Source: Chrysochromulina tobinii (Eukaryota; Haptophyta; Prymnesiales; Chrysochromulinaceae). Taken from it: a DNA stretch of 55,807 nucleotides. Under the pieces are notes generated by a model, which was not told the DNA's origin, ran no database searches, and worked only from the letters and a program-made list of their open reading frames with translations. Made by a program: the position numbers and the translations under genes. The stretch spans positions 1 through 55,807 of the forward strand of contig JWZX01002641.1 in assembly GCA_001275005.1 (NCBI GenBank). The letters are read 5' to 3'. Position 1 is the stretch's first letter. Every line of letters starts with the position of its first letter. Shown here in pieces: positions 31,543 through 40,800 of this stretch.

Positions 31543-33582
31543 ATGTTCAAGAAAGGCATTTTTGAAAGCCCGCGACGGCGCCGGCGCGACGCGACGAAAG
31601 GCACGAATCTCTTTCTTACCAATGGAAGTCGCCATCTCAGAAACTCATCCTTCGGCAGCGTTAGCCGCAGGGTGTGTCCGTCGCCCCCCCTCGCGGCAAT
31701 GGGCGTCGTCGGCCTAGCATATTCAGAGGAGGACAGGAACCATGCGCCACCAAAGGACGGCCTCGGGCGGGAGCGCGAGCATATTGAACGGCCTGAGCGG
31801 ACGCAAGCGGTCTGGAATAAGCTCGAGAAGAGCGGCACTTTGTTGCAGTGTAAGCGTGTGCCCTCTCGAGAGCTGACTCGCGATGAGGCGCTTCTGTGTC
31901 ACACAGTCGAGCACTGTGATGCGCTCGATGCGCTTGAGCATGCACCGAGCCGCATGGTTGGTGCTTGGTACGGCACATCAGGCGGAACCCAACTCACGGG
32001 CTGGAGCAGATCAGGCCTTGACATGTATCACAGCGGCTTCACACCTCGTGCGGCGCGGCTCGCCGCTGGCAATGCGGTCTCGCTCACGGAGCTCGTATGT
32101 CGCGGTCAGCTGCGCTCAGGATTTGCGGTTGTACGCCCGCCTGGCCACCACGCGTGCACGGACAGGATGTGCGGCTTTTGCTTCCTCAATTCTGCGGCGA
32201 TCGCTGCGCGCACAGCGGTGACCAAGCACGGCATGAATCGGGTGCTGCTCGTCGACTGGGACGTGCATCACGGTAACGGCACACAGGATATCTTCGAAGA
32301 GGACCCGCGCGTGCTCTACCTGTCTTTGCATCGGATGGACAAGATGTTCTTCCCTGGCACAGGCGATGTGAATGATGTGGGCCGCGGCGCGGGTGCGGGC
32401 TACTGCGTCAACCTGCCGTGGCGGCATGAGGGCATGGGCGATGCCGAGTACCTCGCGGCCTTTGATGCGATCGTGATGCCCATCGCCCAGAGCTTCAATC
32501 CCGATCTGGTGATTGTCTCGGCGGGCTTTGATGCGGCGAGTGGTGACAAGGTGGGCGAGATGAATGTCACGCCCGAGGGGTTCGCGGCCATGGCCTCGAA
32601 GCTCACTGCCCTCGCCAACGGACGCGCTGTCTATGTGCTTGAGGGGGGCTATAAACCCAGCACGGTCGCGCGCTGCGCCCTCGCCGTGGTTCAGGTGTTA
32701 CTGAGCGACGCGCGCGAGGAGGACGAGAGGCAGCGGCGGGGCACGGAAGGCGCGAAGCTGTGCGGCGACGGCAGCAGCAGTGGCTGCACGTCATCGTCGC
32801 ACCTAAAGGCGCGGCACAGCGCCGGTGGTGACGGCGACGATGAGGACTGGGAGCCCGGCTCGGCTCGTCGACTGCTGCGCGGCGCGAGCCGAGCGATCAG
32901 CGACGTGGTACGAGCGCATGCCTGCTACTGGCCCGTGCTGCAGCACGCTCTGGCCCGGGCCGGGCTGCGCACCTCGAGGCCCTCTGAGCGCACCTCGAAC
33001 GGCTCCGAGCCCGACACCCTCTGCCCCACTGAGGCACTGCCTGAAGCCGGCGCAGGGAACGAAGTCCAGGGGGCCATGCGCCTGGCAGCAACGAGCGGAG
33101 CGTGCGCGGCGCGCGAGATCGAAGCGCTAGCGGAGCCGGTGACGAGCTCGTTGGCAAAGGAGAAGGATCGAGCTGCGTCGGCCTTTGAGGGCGATGTGGC
33201 CGAGCCTTTGGAGCGTGATGAGCGTGATGGCATCGATGAGCCGATTAGCACTCAGCGATGCGTCGACTGCAATCGCTGGCAGGTTCGCGCGGCGTTTGCG
33301 CCAAGCCAGCTCAAGAAGAAGGCGGGTGCACGCCGGTGCAAGGAGTGCGTCGCCTCGAACAGCGGGCGCCTGAGCTGCGGCACCGCCGACGGAGCGCCGG
33401 TGGCTGAACCCGAGTCGTTGCCTCCCACAATGGGGGGGTTGGTGCGATCATGGGTCGGCGCGAGCTTGGAGGCGGCTAGGAGGCAGGCAGTCGCAAGCCT
33501 CGCTGTGCTCGCAGCGGCCGAAGCGGGCCACTCACGTAGCGAGTGGCGTTGGGCATCGCCGCGGGACGATGGAGGGACGTAG
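31543..33582 (+). CDS. Class II histone deacetylase with C-terminal Stc1-like zinc motif
   Basis: Single exon, 679 residues from the ATG at 31543; a Met at 31699 (MGVVGLAYSEED), nearer the domain, is an alternative start. The zinc-hydrolase deacetylase domain spans about residues 55-390. Active-site marks are RPPGHHA (about 196, His-His), CGFCFLNSAAIAA, VDWDVHHGNGTQDIF (about 238, Asp/His zinc ligands), SAGFDAASGD (about 327, zinc Asp) and LEGGYK (about 367, transition-state Tyr kept, so activity is expected). It is closest to class II (HDAC6/HDA1-like). A disordered linker leads to a small cysteine motif at about 569-607, C-x2-C-x(n)-F-x-x-SQLKKK-x(n)-RRC-x2-C. This matches the pattern of the Stc1 domain, known from a fission yeast protein linking RNAi to heterochromatin. 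It lies 440 bp downstream of the CHD fusion on the same strand. Confidence 0.9.
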   Translation: MFKKGIFESPRRRRRDATKGTNLFLTNGSRHLRNSSFGSVSRRVCPSPPLAAMGVVGLAYSEEDRNHAPPKDGLGREREHIERPERTQAVWNKLEKSGTLLQCKRVPSRELTRDEALLCHTVEHCDALDALEHAPSRMVGAWYGTSGGTQLTGWSRSGLDMYHSGFTPRAARLAAGNAVSLTELVCRGQLRSGFAVVRPPGHHACTDRMCGFCFLNSAAIAARTAVTKHGMNRVLLVDWDVHHGNGTQDIFEEDPRVLYLSLHRMDKMFFPGTGDVNDVGRGAGAGYCVNLPWRHEGMGDAEYLAAFDAIVMPIAQSFNPDLVIVSAGFDAASGDKVGEMNVTPEGFAAMASKLTALANGRAVYVLEGGYKPSTVARCALAVVQVLLSDAREEDERQRRGTEGAKLCGDGSSSGCTSSSHLKARHSAGGDGDDEDWEPGSARRLLRGASRAISDVVRAHACYWPVLQHALARAGLRTSRPSERTSNGSEPDTLCPTEALPEAGAGNEVQGAMRLAATSGACAAREIEALAEPVTSSLAKEKDRAASAFEGDVAEPLERDERDGIDEPISTQRCVDCNRWQVRAAFAPSQLKKKAGARRCKECVASNSGRLSCGTADGAPVAEPESLPPTMGGLVRSWVGASLEAARRQAVASLAVLAAAEAGHSRSEWRWASPRDDGGT

Positions 33583-34436
33583 GAGGGACGCCGTCGACTA
33601 GGCCCTGCTCTTAGGCAGGGAGATTCTGCATTCTGCATTCTGGCAAGTGGCATTTGGCTTTTGCGACAAACTCCAAAATGAGCGAGGCTCGTGCGCAGCG
33701 TCTGTGCGCCGTGTGCGCCTCTCGTAACCGCCGGCGGTCCATCGCGAACCGTCCATCGCACCGTACATCCCATCGCGCACACTCCACCCATCGAATGAAA
33801 GAGTGTGTAGTCCCGCGGTCCCGGTCGCTCCGCGCTAGAGCGCGCTCCGGCAGACCACGAATGCGGCGCGACCGTCGAGCGCGAGTTTAAGCTCGTGGTA
33901 ACGCGAACGTGCGAACACAGTCACCGACCGGCGACCGCCGCGGGGCACGGTCCGCGGTCCGCGCCGAACCGAACCGTAACCGACGGGGATCCGATCCTGT
34001 CGGACCGGGGTCCGGCGTGAGGCGGGCGGCGGATTCCCTACGCCGGGTACCCGGTCGCGGTCCGCGGCGCGCGGCGGTGGCCCGGCCGCCCGACCGCCCC
34101 GCCCCCGCCCGCGCCCCCGCGGGCCTCGACCGCGGCCCAAACCCGGCAAAAGTGGGGGCATAACCAGGGATGCGCGTTTGAACTCCTTGCATAGATTGCA
34201 TTTCCCTAGCACACGGATTCAATCGCGCGTGACCGGAGGCTGGGCGTCGCTCGGATACATATTGCATATCGACGTCTAGAGTAACCGCGACGCGGCGTCC
34301 ATACCGACAACTGTCCTAGCGCGGGCACAAGAGAGGGCGGTTCTCTTGGAGAGTGCGCAAGAACGCAAGCTGGGGGCCTGCAGGGGGCACTGCCCACTGC
34401 GCGAGTGCATGACTCTCGGCGCACGATCTCGAGCTC
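33583..34436. other. Intergenic GC-rich stretch, no gene seen
   Basis: This 854-bp gap between the 3' ends of convergent genes contains CCCGCG-rich low complexity (about 33950-34160). I find no tRNA- or rRNA-like fold by eye. Confidence 0.45.
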
Positions 34437-35504
34437 TCAAGGATCGCGCGCCCCAGCATCCGCCGCCGGCCCAACGGCAGCTCCATCGATTGAGAGAGCG
34501 GTGTCGCCAGTGGCCCGTGCCTCCAGGTACGCCTTGCGCGCGCGGCGCTGCGCCACGCGACGGGAGCGAGATTCCGGGTTGCTGCGACACGCGGCGAAGA
34601 GCGCCGTGCGCATCGGGTTGCCGCGGCAGGCGGCCGGGATGTGCAGCGCCTCCTCAGCCTCAGCAAGGAGAGGAGGGCCGAATCTGTTGAACGTTATGGA
34701 AGGGCCAGGGTCGGCGACCGCCGCACTGACCGTGGTCGGAGCCGCGCAAGTTGCCCGCGAGCCGTTGGTGGCGCTCACCTCGGGCTCCGCTGCGGGGCGT
34801 GCCCGGCGTGCGGCCATCTGCGCATAGCTCGTCGGTGGCGGCGCTGCTGGCACCCGAGAGCCGACCGGCCCCTCCATGCCCTCGTCCACTGCCACGGCGG
34901 ATGGCGGCGGCGGAGGGGCCACCACCGAGGCTGCCGCCGCTGCCGTCCCCACCGGCGCCGGGGTCGAGAGCAGACCCGAAGGCAGCCAAGGGACGGTCGC
35001 GATGGGCGGCGGCAGCTGAGCACCGATCAGGCGTGTCTCGGGCGACGAGAGCAGCAGAGACGACAGTAAGTCGGCAGGCAGCAGCGCCATGGCCGAGGGC
35101 GACCCCGCCTCGGCATCTTCCCCCGCGGCCGCCGCCGCTTCGGGAGGAGGCGTGACGCAGGTAAGCGCATTCATCTGCGGCGCCTCACACGCCCGGCGGC
35201 AAAGGGTCGCTTTGAAGAGCTCTTGGCGCTCCACAAGCTCGCGCGCCTGTAAGTCATCAAACGAGTCGCGTCGCATCGACGCGTCCAAGCCTGCCGAGCA
35301 AAGGCCCGTGGCTGCGCAACGCGGTGCAGCCAACGTGAGCCGCTCGTGTAAGGGCACTGATCTCACCCGTGGCCTCTGCTGTGTCATGATGCTGGCGTCG
35401 GACAGTTTGTTTCGCACTGCTGCCGTGACTGGCGTGGATAGTTTATACGACGAGGACGTCGCCGGCTGGAATGGCGCCGCAGTGGCGCGCAGCTCGCTCA
35501 TCAT
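34437..35504 (-). CDS. Hypothetical protein, Ala/Pro-rich
   Basis: Single open frame of about 355 residues from the Met at 35504; the frame stays open to an ATG at 35627. I prefer the inner start because the extra 41 codons would run through two of three GTTAAC palindromes that look regulatory. There is no domain I recognise. The middle is rich in Ala, Pro and Ser. The C-terminal third is more structured, with FNRFGPPLLAEAEEALHIP, then a short CRGNPMRTALFAACRSN region and a basic helix around RRVAQRRARKAYLEARA. It is head-to-head with the J-domain gene. Confidence 0.45.
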   Translation of the reverse strand: MMSELRATAAPFQPATSSSYKLSTPVTAAVRNKLSDASIMTQQRPRVRSVPLHERLTLAAPRCAATGLCSAGLDASMRRDSFDDLQARELVERQELFKATLCRRACEAPQMNALTCVTPPPEAAAAAGEDAEAGSPSAMALLPADLLSSLLLSSPETRLIGAQLPPPIATVPWLPSGLLSTPAPVGTAAAAASVVAPPPPPSAVAVDEGMEGPVGSRVPAAPPPTSYAQMAARRARPAAEPEVSATNGSRATCAAPTTVSAAVADPGPSITFNRFGPPLLAEAEEALHIPAACRGNPMRTALFAACRSNPESRSRRVAQRRARKAYLEARATGDTALSIDGAAVGPAADAGARDP

Positions 35505-35726
35505 CGCGCGGCGACCGCTGCCTCGGAGTAGCGGATTGGCGCAAAAGCGTTGGCGCCACCCAAACTGAGCATCTTTGGGCTTTCTTGTTAACAGCGGAAC
35601 AGCTTCTTTTGTTTCTTTTGTTAACATGTCTTGATTCTGTTAACAAAGTTGTTTAGCTACGATGAGGACTGCAACTTTTTTATTGGGTGAAACACGAACG
35701 CACTTCGTCAAAACCTTCCTAGTGCA
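35505..35726. promoter_or_regulatory. Bidirectional upstream region with three GTTAAC palindromes
   Basis: GTTAAC occurs at 35587-35592, 35620-35625 and 35639-35644, each within TGTTAACA-like context, in an AT-rich patch unusual for this GC-rich window. It separates two divergent genes. A dyad-binding factor is possible but unproven. Confidence 0.4.
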
Positions 35727-36238
35727 ATGGTGGATTGCTGGGCTGAAGGAAAAGGTCTCGTCGCCCTTCTCAAGACACTATATCCGAGGTACGCGCATCT
35801 TGTACCTTTATGGAGGACACTGCGCGCTGGGCTGAAGGAAAAGGACTCGTCGCCCTTCTCAAGACACTATATCCGAGGTACGCGCATCTTGTGGTGCCCA
35901 AACAGGATGGTAGTCGACCATGGGAGCCGGCCTCTTTGGCAATAAAAGACGTCAACCTTGCTTACAAGCGAGCCGCGACCTTATTGCACCCAGACCGCCA
36001 TTTGGACCGCGACGCGGCGTTTCGCTCCGCGGCCGAGGACGTGCTTAAACACCTCACCAAGGCGCATGCCAGCGCCTCCTCCTGGTTCGCCGGCGTTCTC
36101 GAGCACGTGGAGAAGACCGATCTTGGAAAGCGTACAACGCCGCCGGCCAGGCCATACACCAAGGGAATGGACGGCCAAGGCACTCTGCCTCCTGATGACA
36201 CTGATCTCTTCGATGCACCACCCGTGCGTCGCCTGCCT

Positions 36239-36269
<31 letters not shown>

Positions 36270-37042
36270 ACGAAGCAAGTTTGCAACAGGACGACGACGA
36301 CGATGACGACAACAATGAGGCTGAGGCTGAGGACGAAGAGGGCGTGGACGCGGAAGCCCCACGTGCGAGCCAGCTGTCCACGGCGACCTCTATGGCTGCA
36401 GCTCCAACCGGCGCAGCACCGCAGCGCACTTGCACGGTGGCAGTAGCGCCGCCGCCAGGCGCAATTGCAGACGGCTCTTCAACTGTCGATTGCAGCAGCG
36501 ACTCTGTAAGCTCTTCGTATTACGCACATGCGCTGCGGGATCGAATATGGCACCTTGAAGTAGCGCTGCGCACCGAGAAGCGTGAGCGGCAGGAGATGGA
36601 GGAAAGCATGTCGGCCGCATATAACGGTCTCATCCGCGAACTTCTGGAGGAGCTGGCGGCGTCCAAGGTTACCGCCGCGCCGCCCGCCGCCGCCGGCGCT
36701 GGTGCGGCGAGCACGGCCCGCTCCACAGTCGCTTCCGCTTCGTTTGCTGTTGCGCCCGTGTGCAGCGCTCCTGCCGCTCCGGCAGCCGCGGCTGCCACCA
36801 AATCGACATCGTCGGAATGGTCGACGGACACGCGTGCTCGCCGCATGGCAACGCCGCCGCCTTCCTCTGCGGCCACAGGCTGGGAGGACAATAAGCCGCA
36901 CGTGGTCGCCCCGCGAGGTTTGTCCTCTCTCACCGCCGAAGCGCGCGGCGCGCTACCCCGCGACTGTAGCGGGAGGGGTTGGGCAGACGACGAGAAGGGC
37001 GGTCGCAATTGGTCCCGTCATCACACGCTCGAGATGGATTGA
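35727..37042 (+). CDS. J-domain-like (auxilin-type) protein with acidic and coiled-coil segments
   Basis: Predicted 408 residues if spliced from the ATG at 35727, or 410 if translated unspliced from the ATG at 35810. Both reach the same frame. The N-terminus resembles an auxilin-type J domain: VNLAYKRAATLLHPDRHL carries the essential HPD, followed by AAEDVLKHLTKAH. J domains stimulate the ATPase of Hsp70. The middle is strongly acidic (runs of Asp and Glu, about residues 145-185), followed by a short coiled coil (LRDRIWHLEVALRTEKRERQ) and a disordered Ala/Ser tail. The gene is divergent from the hypothetical gene upstream. The duplicated start region is the odd point: it creates two alternative N-termini that differ by only a few residues. 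Confidence 0.7.
35737..35892 (+). repeat. 67-bp direct duplication forming a candidate nascent intron
   Basis: Copies at 35737-35803 and 35826-35892 (89 bp apart) differ at one base. Each contains CCGAG|GTACGC, so the donor of copy 1 (35789) and acceptor of copy 2 (35877) define an 89-bp intron. The two-exon model (35727-35788 plus 35878-37042) gives 1227 nt, an exact multiple of three. Confidence 0.85.
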
Positions 37043-37828
37043 CCATATTCGTTCGACGCGTTCAACGCGAAGCACGAAATGAGCACGGGAGGTCTCAAGA
37101 GGGTGGTCGAGAAGTCTCCCATTACCTGCGTTCTTTGGCCAAGCGTATGGTGCGCGTCACCCGGTACGTCGCCGGGTACGTGCGTTGGCTTTTCGTGTTC
37201 GAGCGACGGGTGCGCGCAGCCGTTGACCAGGACCGCGCCCCGTATCTCGTTTTTGTACCGGGCTCCGCCAGCGGGGCGCGCAGGAGCCGCGGCACCAGGC
37301 TGGCGCAGGGGGGGCGCGGGCGGCGGGACCTCGCGGCCGCCTTCCGGTTTCTGGCGAGTTCTTGAGTATAGTTTTTAGTTACGACATCGATACACGTTTA
37401 GAGTGAGAGTCATACGTCCACGGTACAGTGCACGGATTCGAGCCGGTTATCACCCGGGACCTCACGCGTCACGGGGGTACCCGGATGGACTAGCTCGTCG
37501 TAACGATCGAGGCGTGACTGTCGGGGCCGACGTGGCGGTCTATGGCGGTCCGTCGCCGAGGCGTCGCGCGTTTCGGTCCGCAGAGGTTATGCGGGCCCGG
37601 GCCACCCGCCGGCGCGCGCATTCTTATCTCCCGCGATCCGACACCGCCTGACCGCGCGGATCACACGTCGTATCGACGTCGACCGCCCGTGCGGGCGCGT
37701 GGGAGCTTCCGCAAAGCACCGATCGAGCGCAGGACAACACCGACGCGCGGCTCAGAGCCACATCCTATCAGCCATCACCCAGACCTGCGGCGTCAATGAT
37801 GTCACCTGCACGTTTTGCCTGCGCCCTC
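37043..37828. other. Intergenic, no gene seen
   Basis: 786 bp between the 3' ends of convergent genes. It is rich in CG dinucleotides. Short open frames are present, but I can support none. Confidence 0.5.
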
Positions 37829-40800
37829 TCACTGGTGCTCGTGCAGTCCGCCAGCTTCGGTGTTGGCAAACGCCTCAGCAAGGCCAGCACGCAGTTCCTT
37901 GGCGCTCGGGTACTCGGGAAGGTAGAGCTTGTTGCCGCAAGTCTGCGCGGTGGGGAGCAGCCCACCTCCGTGCTGCGGCATCACTTCGATCTCCAGCATC
38001 GAGAGGCCCACTGGCGGCAGGTGCGGGCACGCCGTCACAAAGTTGAGGAACTTTGCGCGGCTCTCGTTGCCCATGGCGAGCAGCTCATCAATGAGGAGCT
38101 GGTAGACGGTCGAATGCTTGGTGTACCCGCCGCTAGGGTGCACGTGCCGCTGCAGCTCGACCTCAGTCCACTCAATGGACATTGTGCCGCAGAGCACCGT
38201 CTGGAGCTCAGGTAGGGTGAAAGGCTGCAGCGCGGCAGGCGGGAACACCTCCGCGAGGCCCTCGCGGAACGCGTTCGCCTGTGCGAGCACGCCATCCGCG
38301 AGCCAGAGCTGCGCGAGCAGATACACGTACTCCTGCAGATTGTGAACCGTGACCTCGCGCTCCTCGCCGCCGTCGCACAGGGCACAGCCCGTGAGCGGGC
38401 ACACGAAGGCACAGCCGCCCGCTAGCAGCCACTCGCGCAGCGAAAGGCTCGTGCCCATGCCAAGGCACGAGCGCGCAAACTCGTGGTTCGCCTCACGCTC
38501 GTACCGGCGGCGGCGCTCCGCCTCGCCGAGCGACGAGCCCTCTGCGTCGATGGCGGCGAGGCGCGCACACACGGCCGCGTAGCCGGAGGCGACGCCGCCC
38601 GTCGCGCCCGGCGGCGGCAGCGCGGCGTACGTGAGCGTGCCGCCTCGCACCAGGTGCAGGAAGTGTCGCGAGAGAGGCAGCGGCACGATGAACGAGTCGC
38701 GGCACGCCTTGGCCGTGAGCCGACCGAGGAAGCGAAAGCGCTCCAAGACGGCGGCGATCCTGGCCTGTGGGGTGCCCGGCGGCAGCGGCAGCGGGAACAG
38801 CTCGCCCGAGTGCCCGATGACTCCGGACGAGCCGTTGTGCGCGCCGCTGGAGGTCTCACACACCCAGATCGGCAGCTGCTCATGGACCGCTGTCTTGAGC
38901 AGCTCGTTGGCTGTGGCGGAGTAAAAGTTCTGCGTCACCCCGCTTCCAAAGCCGCTCTCGCCCTCAAACTGGATCTCGAGCGCGTGACGCGAGGACGCGT
39001 GCAGCGCCATCAGCCGCTCGGCCATCGGGAGCAGCCGCTCGCGTACTACCCGGGCAATGTCCGAGCGGAGCGAGCCGAGGCGCTCGCGCCCAACGCGATC
39101 CTCGATCTCCGTCTGCTGCTCGACCACCTCGGCGAGGCCCTGATGGTCGTTGCCGAGCTCCGCCTCAAGGCGCGCGCGTTCGAGCGCCGCAATCTCCTCG
39201 GCGTACGCCGAGCGCACCGTGGCCACCTGCGCCTCCTGCGACCAGTGCATGGCGCGAGAGACGCCGAAGGCGCTCGAGCGGAAGTGCATCATGCGCGCGC
39301 GCGCCGTGAACAGGGCGGGGCAGCGCTCGAGCAGCCGGCGCGACCATTGGGGCAGCGCGCCGCTCGAAACGGCGAGCGCATCGGAGAGCTGCCGCTGGAG
39401 CTTTGCCGAGAGAAGTGAGGAGGCGAGCGCCGCGCGCGCGCGCTCGTCGGCCGAGTCGGCCGAGCCGCTGCCGGGCACGAGCGCGGCTCCTGCCACAGGC
39501 GAGCTGCCCGCCTCGCTCACCTCGTCGGCGCCGTCGACGACGAGCCGACGCGCGAACAGGCACAAGAGCAGAAGCACGTCGGCGAAGTCGCCCTCGCGCA
39601 CGTCCGCGCGGCGCAGCTCGTTACGTAGCTCGCTCAGAGCCGCGGGCGAAGGGATGGGTTTCGAGCCGGTAGGCGTGGCGCGAGGCGCGCCCGAGACCTC
39701 GCGATAGACAGCCATGAGCGTGGCCGAGCAGAGAGGCGCGAGGGTGGAGCCATAACTCGCTGCCAGGACGCGCGTAGCCGCATCGCTTAGCCGCAGCTCG
39801 CAGCCGGGCGTCGCGCGTCGCAGCTCGCGCAGCACCGCTTCGGGCTCGAGGCGCCCTGAGAGCAGATCTGCCTCCACTTCTTTGACGCTCCATGGCAGCA
39901 ACGGCGCCGTGGGGGTGAGTGGTGAGGAGGCCCGCGCGCTGCCAAGCCCACTCCCGCGAGGGGAGGCGCCGCCGCCGCTGCGGGGGCTGCCTGCGGCGGC
40001 GCTGGCGGGGCGCGGCTCGGAGACCTCAATTGAGTAGTGCAAGTGCCAGCGTGCAGGTCCGTAGCCGCGAGGCTTGCGGAACACAGGCGGTGGGATGAGC
40101 GTGTACTGCTGTTGCTCGTCGGGAGGCATGCGCGCGTACTCGGCTTCGCACACGTCGTAGTTCTCGTCGCGCAGCTTGTACCGGTTGCCCACGATGGGGC
40201 TCTGGCCGGTGCGATCACACGTGACGCCCGGATGGTAGCCGAGCTCTTGCGGCTCGAGGGCAGCTGCCCGGCCAGAGGCGGTGCTCTCGCGCAGCACCTG
40301 GAGTGCGTGGAGCAGCGTCGCGTCCTCGTCGAAGATAAGCCCCGGCTCGGCGGGCACCTCGCCACTCGAGGGCCCAAGCGCAAACCGCACGCGCAGCCGC
40401 ATCGGCGCGATATCAAATTCGTCCGCGGTGCCGCCCGGCTCGGCAGACGTGTCCATGTGAACCCTGAGCACCGTGGGCGAGGCGGCGGAGGCGGCGGCGC
40501 CGCCGCCTGCACTGTCGAGGGAAAAGGGCGGCACGTGCTGGAGCGAGGGGCCCTCGAGCGCCTCGCGTGGCACGCGCCCCACAGGCTGCGAGCGCCCTAT
40601 GTGGAAGGCGGACAGGGTGCGGCGCAGGTTGGCGGGCTGCGTGTCACGTGACGAGGGATCGAGCTCGCCGCGCTCCTCGCGGCCCGAGAGGAACTCGAAA
40701 GACATGAAGATCGCGGCGAGCGGGTTGGATCGCTGCTTGGACTCGGGCTGGGGCACAAGGCGCACGCGGTAGCCCGGCACGGCCTCCTCGAAGCTGCCGT

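Noticed and set aside
36000-36435. Antisense frame opposite the J-domain gene's acidic run
   Set aside because: Poly-Ser produced by reverse-reading Asp/Glu codons.
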